Shown here piece by piece: positions 62,893 to 64,000 of a DNA stretch of 64,000 nucleotides (positions within the stretch are counted from its first letter, which is position 1; each line of letters starts with the position of its first letter). The notes beneath the pieces are model-generated. The model was given only the letters and a program-made list of their open reading frames with translations. It did no database searches and had not been told where the DNA came from. The DNA lies in assembly GCA_049325415.1 (NCBI GenBank), contig JBMOLL010000071.1:1-64000 (forward strand). Reading direction: 5' to 3'. The translations under genes were made by a program, and so were the position numbers. The DNA comes from JBMOLL01 sp049325415 (GTDB lineage Bacteria > Bacteroidota > Bacteroidia > Bacteroidales > GCA-2748055).

Positions 62893-64000
62893 ATGAAAAT
62901 AACCGTTATAGGCACGGGCTATGTCGGACTGGTTACCGGTACCTGTTTTGCAGAAAGCGGGATTACGGTATCCTGTGTCGATATCGATGAAAACAAGATC
63001 GAACGGCTGAAGAAGGGTGAAGTTCCGATTTACGAACCCGGGCTGGAAAGTATGATCCATACCAATGTGGAAAAGGGACGCCTGTTTTTTTCCACCGACC
63101 TTGAAGAGGGTCTGAAGGAAAGTGAAGCCGTATTTATCGCGGTAGGAACACCTCCGGATGAAGACGGTTCGGCCGACCTTAAACATGTTCTGGCAGCGGC
63201 ATCCGAAGTGGGCCGACTGATGGACAGTTACCTTGTTATCGTCACGAAAAGCACCGTACCGATCCACACGGCTGAAAAGGTCCGAGGAGCCATCCAGACA
63301 GCTCTGGATGAACGGGGAGCCGAAATTCCGTTTGATGTGGCTTCAAATCCGGAATTCCTGAAAGAAGGTGCTGCAATCAGCGATTTTATGAAACCCGACC
63401 GCATCGTGATCGGAACAGACTCCGAGCGTGCCGAAAAGATCCTGAAGAGGTTGTACAAACCCTTTCTGCTGAACGGCCACCCGATGATCATCATGGATAT
63501 CCCCTCAGCCGAAATGACCAAATATGCTGCCAATGCAATGCTGGCTACCAAGATCACCTTTATGAATGATATTGCCAACCTGTGCGAGATTGTAGGAGCC
63601 GACATTAATCTGGTGCGTAAGGGCATCGGAAGCGACAGCCGCATTGGAAACCAGTTTATCTATGCCGGTGCGGGCTACGGCGGATCCTGCTTCCCCAAAG
63701 ATGTAAATGCACTGATCCGTACGGGACAGGCATACGGCCAGCCACTGGAGATCCTGCAGGCTGTCGACCGGGTAAATGCCCGACAGAAATCGGTCCTTGC
63801 AGCAAAGGTCCTGGCTCATTTCAATGGCTCCGTCAGGGGAAAAACTTTTGCCATCTGGGGCCTTTCCTTCAAGCCCAACACCGACGACATGCGCGAGGCT
63901 CCTTCCCTGGTGGTAATCAGCCAGCTTCTGAAGGAAGGTGCCCGGATACGGGTATACGATCCTGTTGCCATGGAAGTGGCACAGGGTATCCTGGGCGACA
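62893..64000 (+). CDS. UDP-glucose 6-dehydrogenase (3' end cut)
   Basis: The gene starts with ATG at 62893 and runs off the window after 369 codons. It oxidises UDP-glucose to UDP-glucuronate with two NAD per turn, feeding capsule or exopolysaccharide synthesis. Visible motifs: the NAD-binding ITVIGTGYVGLVTGTCFAE, VTKSTVP, ASNPEFLKEGAA, EMTKYAANAMLATKI, the catalytic Cys in GYGGSCFPKDVNAL, and SFKPNTDDMREAPS. The end of the C-terminal UDP-binding domain is missing. Related GDP-mannose or UDP-ManNAc dehydrogenases share the fold, but the NPEFLKEG and GGSCFPKD forms favour UDP-glucose. Confidence 0.9.
   Translation, partial: MKITVIGTGYVGLVTGTCFAESGITVSCVDIDENKIERLKKGEVPIYEPGLESMIHTNVEKGRLFFSTDLEEGLKESEAVFIAVGTPPDEDGSADLKHVLAAASEVGRLMDSYLVIVTKSTVPIHTAEKVRGAIQTALDERGAEIPFDVASNPEFLKEGAAISDFMKPDRIVIGTDSERAEKILKRLYKPFLLNGHPMIIMDIPSAEMTKYAANAMLATKITFMNDIANLCEIVGADINLVRKGIGSDSRIGNQFIYAGAGYGGSCFPKDVNALIRTGQAYGQPLEILQAVDRVNARQKSVLAAKVLAHFNGSVRGKTFAIWGLSFKPNTDDMREAPSLVVISQLLKEGARIRVYDPVAMEVAQGILGD

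Noticed and set aside
1..64000. CRISPR array, insertion sequence or tRNA in the window
   Set aside because: No regularly spaced direct repeats, transposase or cloverleaf sequence was seen in any intergenic gap.

Overview
The window reads as chromosomal core DNA of a Bacteroidota bacterium, most likely of the order Bacteroidales or a near relative. Four lines of evidence support this. Candidate promoters carry the Bacteroidetes -7 box TAnnTTTG, several with a -33 TTG, and Shine-Dalgarno sequences are weak. One secreted protein ends in a type IX secretion (T9SS) type B sorting domain. Many genes belong to families typical of the phylum: a BT_3928-type DoxX protein, SiaB/SiaC, a DUF6702/HupE pair, a serC-serA-DUF1015 cluster, and a PorE-like TPR/beta-propeller/OmpA protein. 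No rRNA, tRNA, CRISPR array, insertion sequence or prophage was recognised. The genus cannot be decided from the sequence.

Layout. 1-2.9 kb: a truncated metzincin-like protein, a MORN-repeat protein, a lipoprotein gene interrupted by a one-base frameshift, and a small secreted partner. 2.9-8 kb: uvrA, an ECF sigma factor with a small acidic protein, rsmE and a phosphoesterase. 8-17.4 kb (mostly minus strand): a 1491-residue secreted protein of unknown function, prmA, tpiA, an orphan peptide-type ABC permease overlapping a DoxX/MauE protein, and tmk. 17.6-20.2 kb: folP, cdaA (c-di-AMP synthase) and an MscS channel. 20.2-28.3 kb: plsY, pckA, ppdK, xerD and pyk, so three enzymes of the PEP-pyruvate-oxaloacetate node lie within 8 kb. 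28.3-33.8 kb: HupE/DUF6702, a T9SS cargo protein, a TPR protein and a HEAT-like protein. 33.8-45.1 kb: a dihydroorotate-dehydrogenase-like protein, a YggS-type PLP protein, DUF1015, serA, serC, comB, gcvT, the PorE-like protein, a TPR protein, and an Hpt/STAS pair. 45.2-53.4 kb: clpB, an OB-fold-like lipoprotein, a PepSY-type membrane protein, a TerB/FHA-like/ABCG transporter, and siaC/siaB. 53.6-62.6 kb: a minus-strand housekeeping run (RlmL-like methyltransferase, NR-kinase-like ATPase, pnuC, ctpA-like protease, guaA, rnz, a STAS protein, rpsA). The window ends inside a UDP-glucose 6-dehydrogenase gene.

How the genes work together. Central carbon metabolism (tpiA, pyk, ppdK, pckA), serine and one-carbon metabolism (serA, serC, gcvT) and NAD salvage (pnuC plus kinase) form local units. 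The Hpt, STAS and SiaB/SiaC proteins are pieces of phosphorelay or partner-switching signalling whose sensors, phosphatases and outputs are not in the window. The least understood loci are the frameshifted lipoprotein and its partner, the 1491-residue protein, and the TerB/FHA-like/ABCG transporter. Functions are assigned from recognised motifs and family resemblance read by eye; no database search was run.
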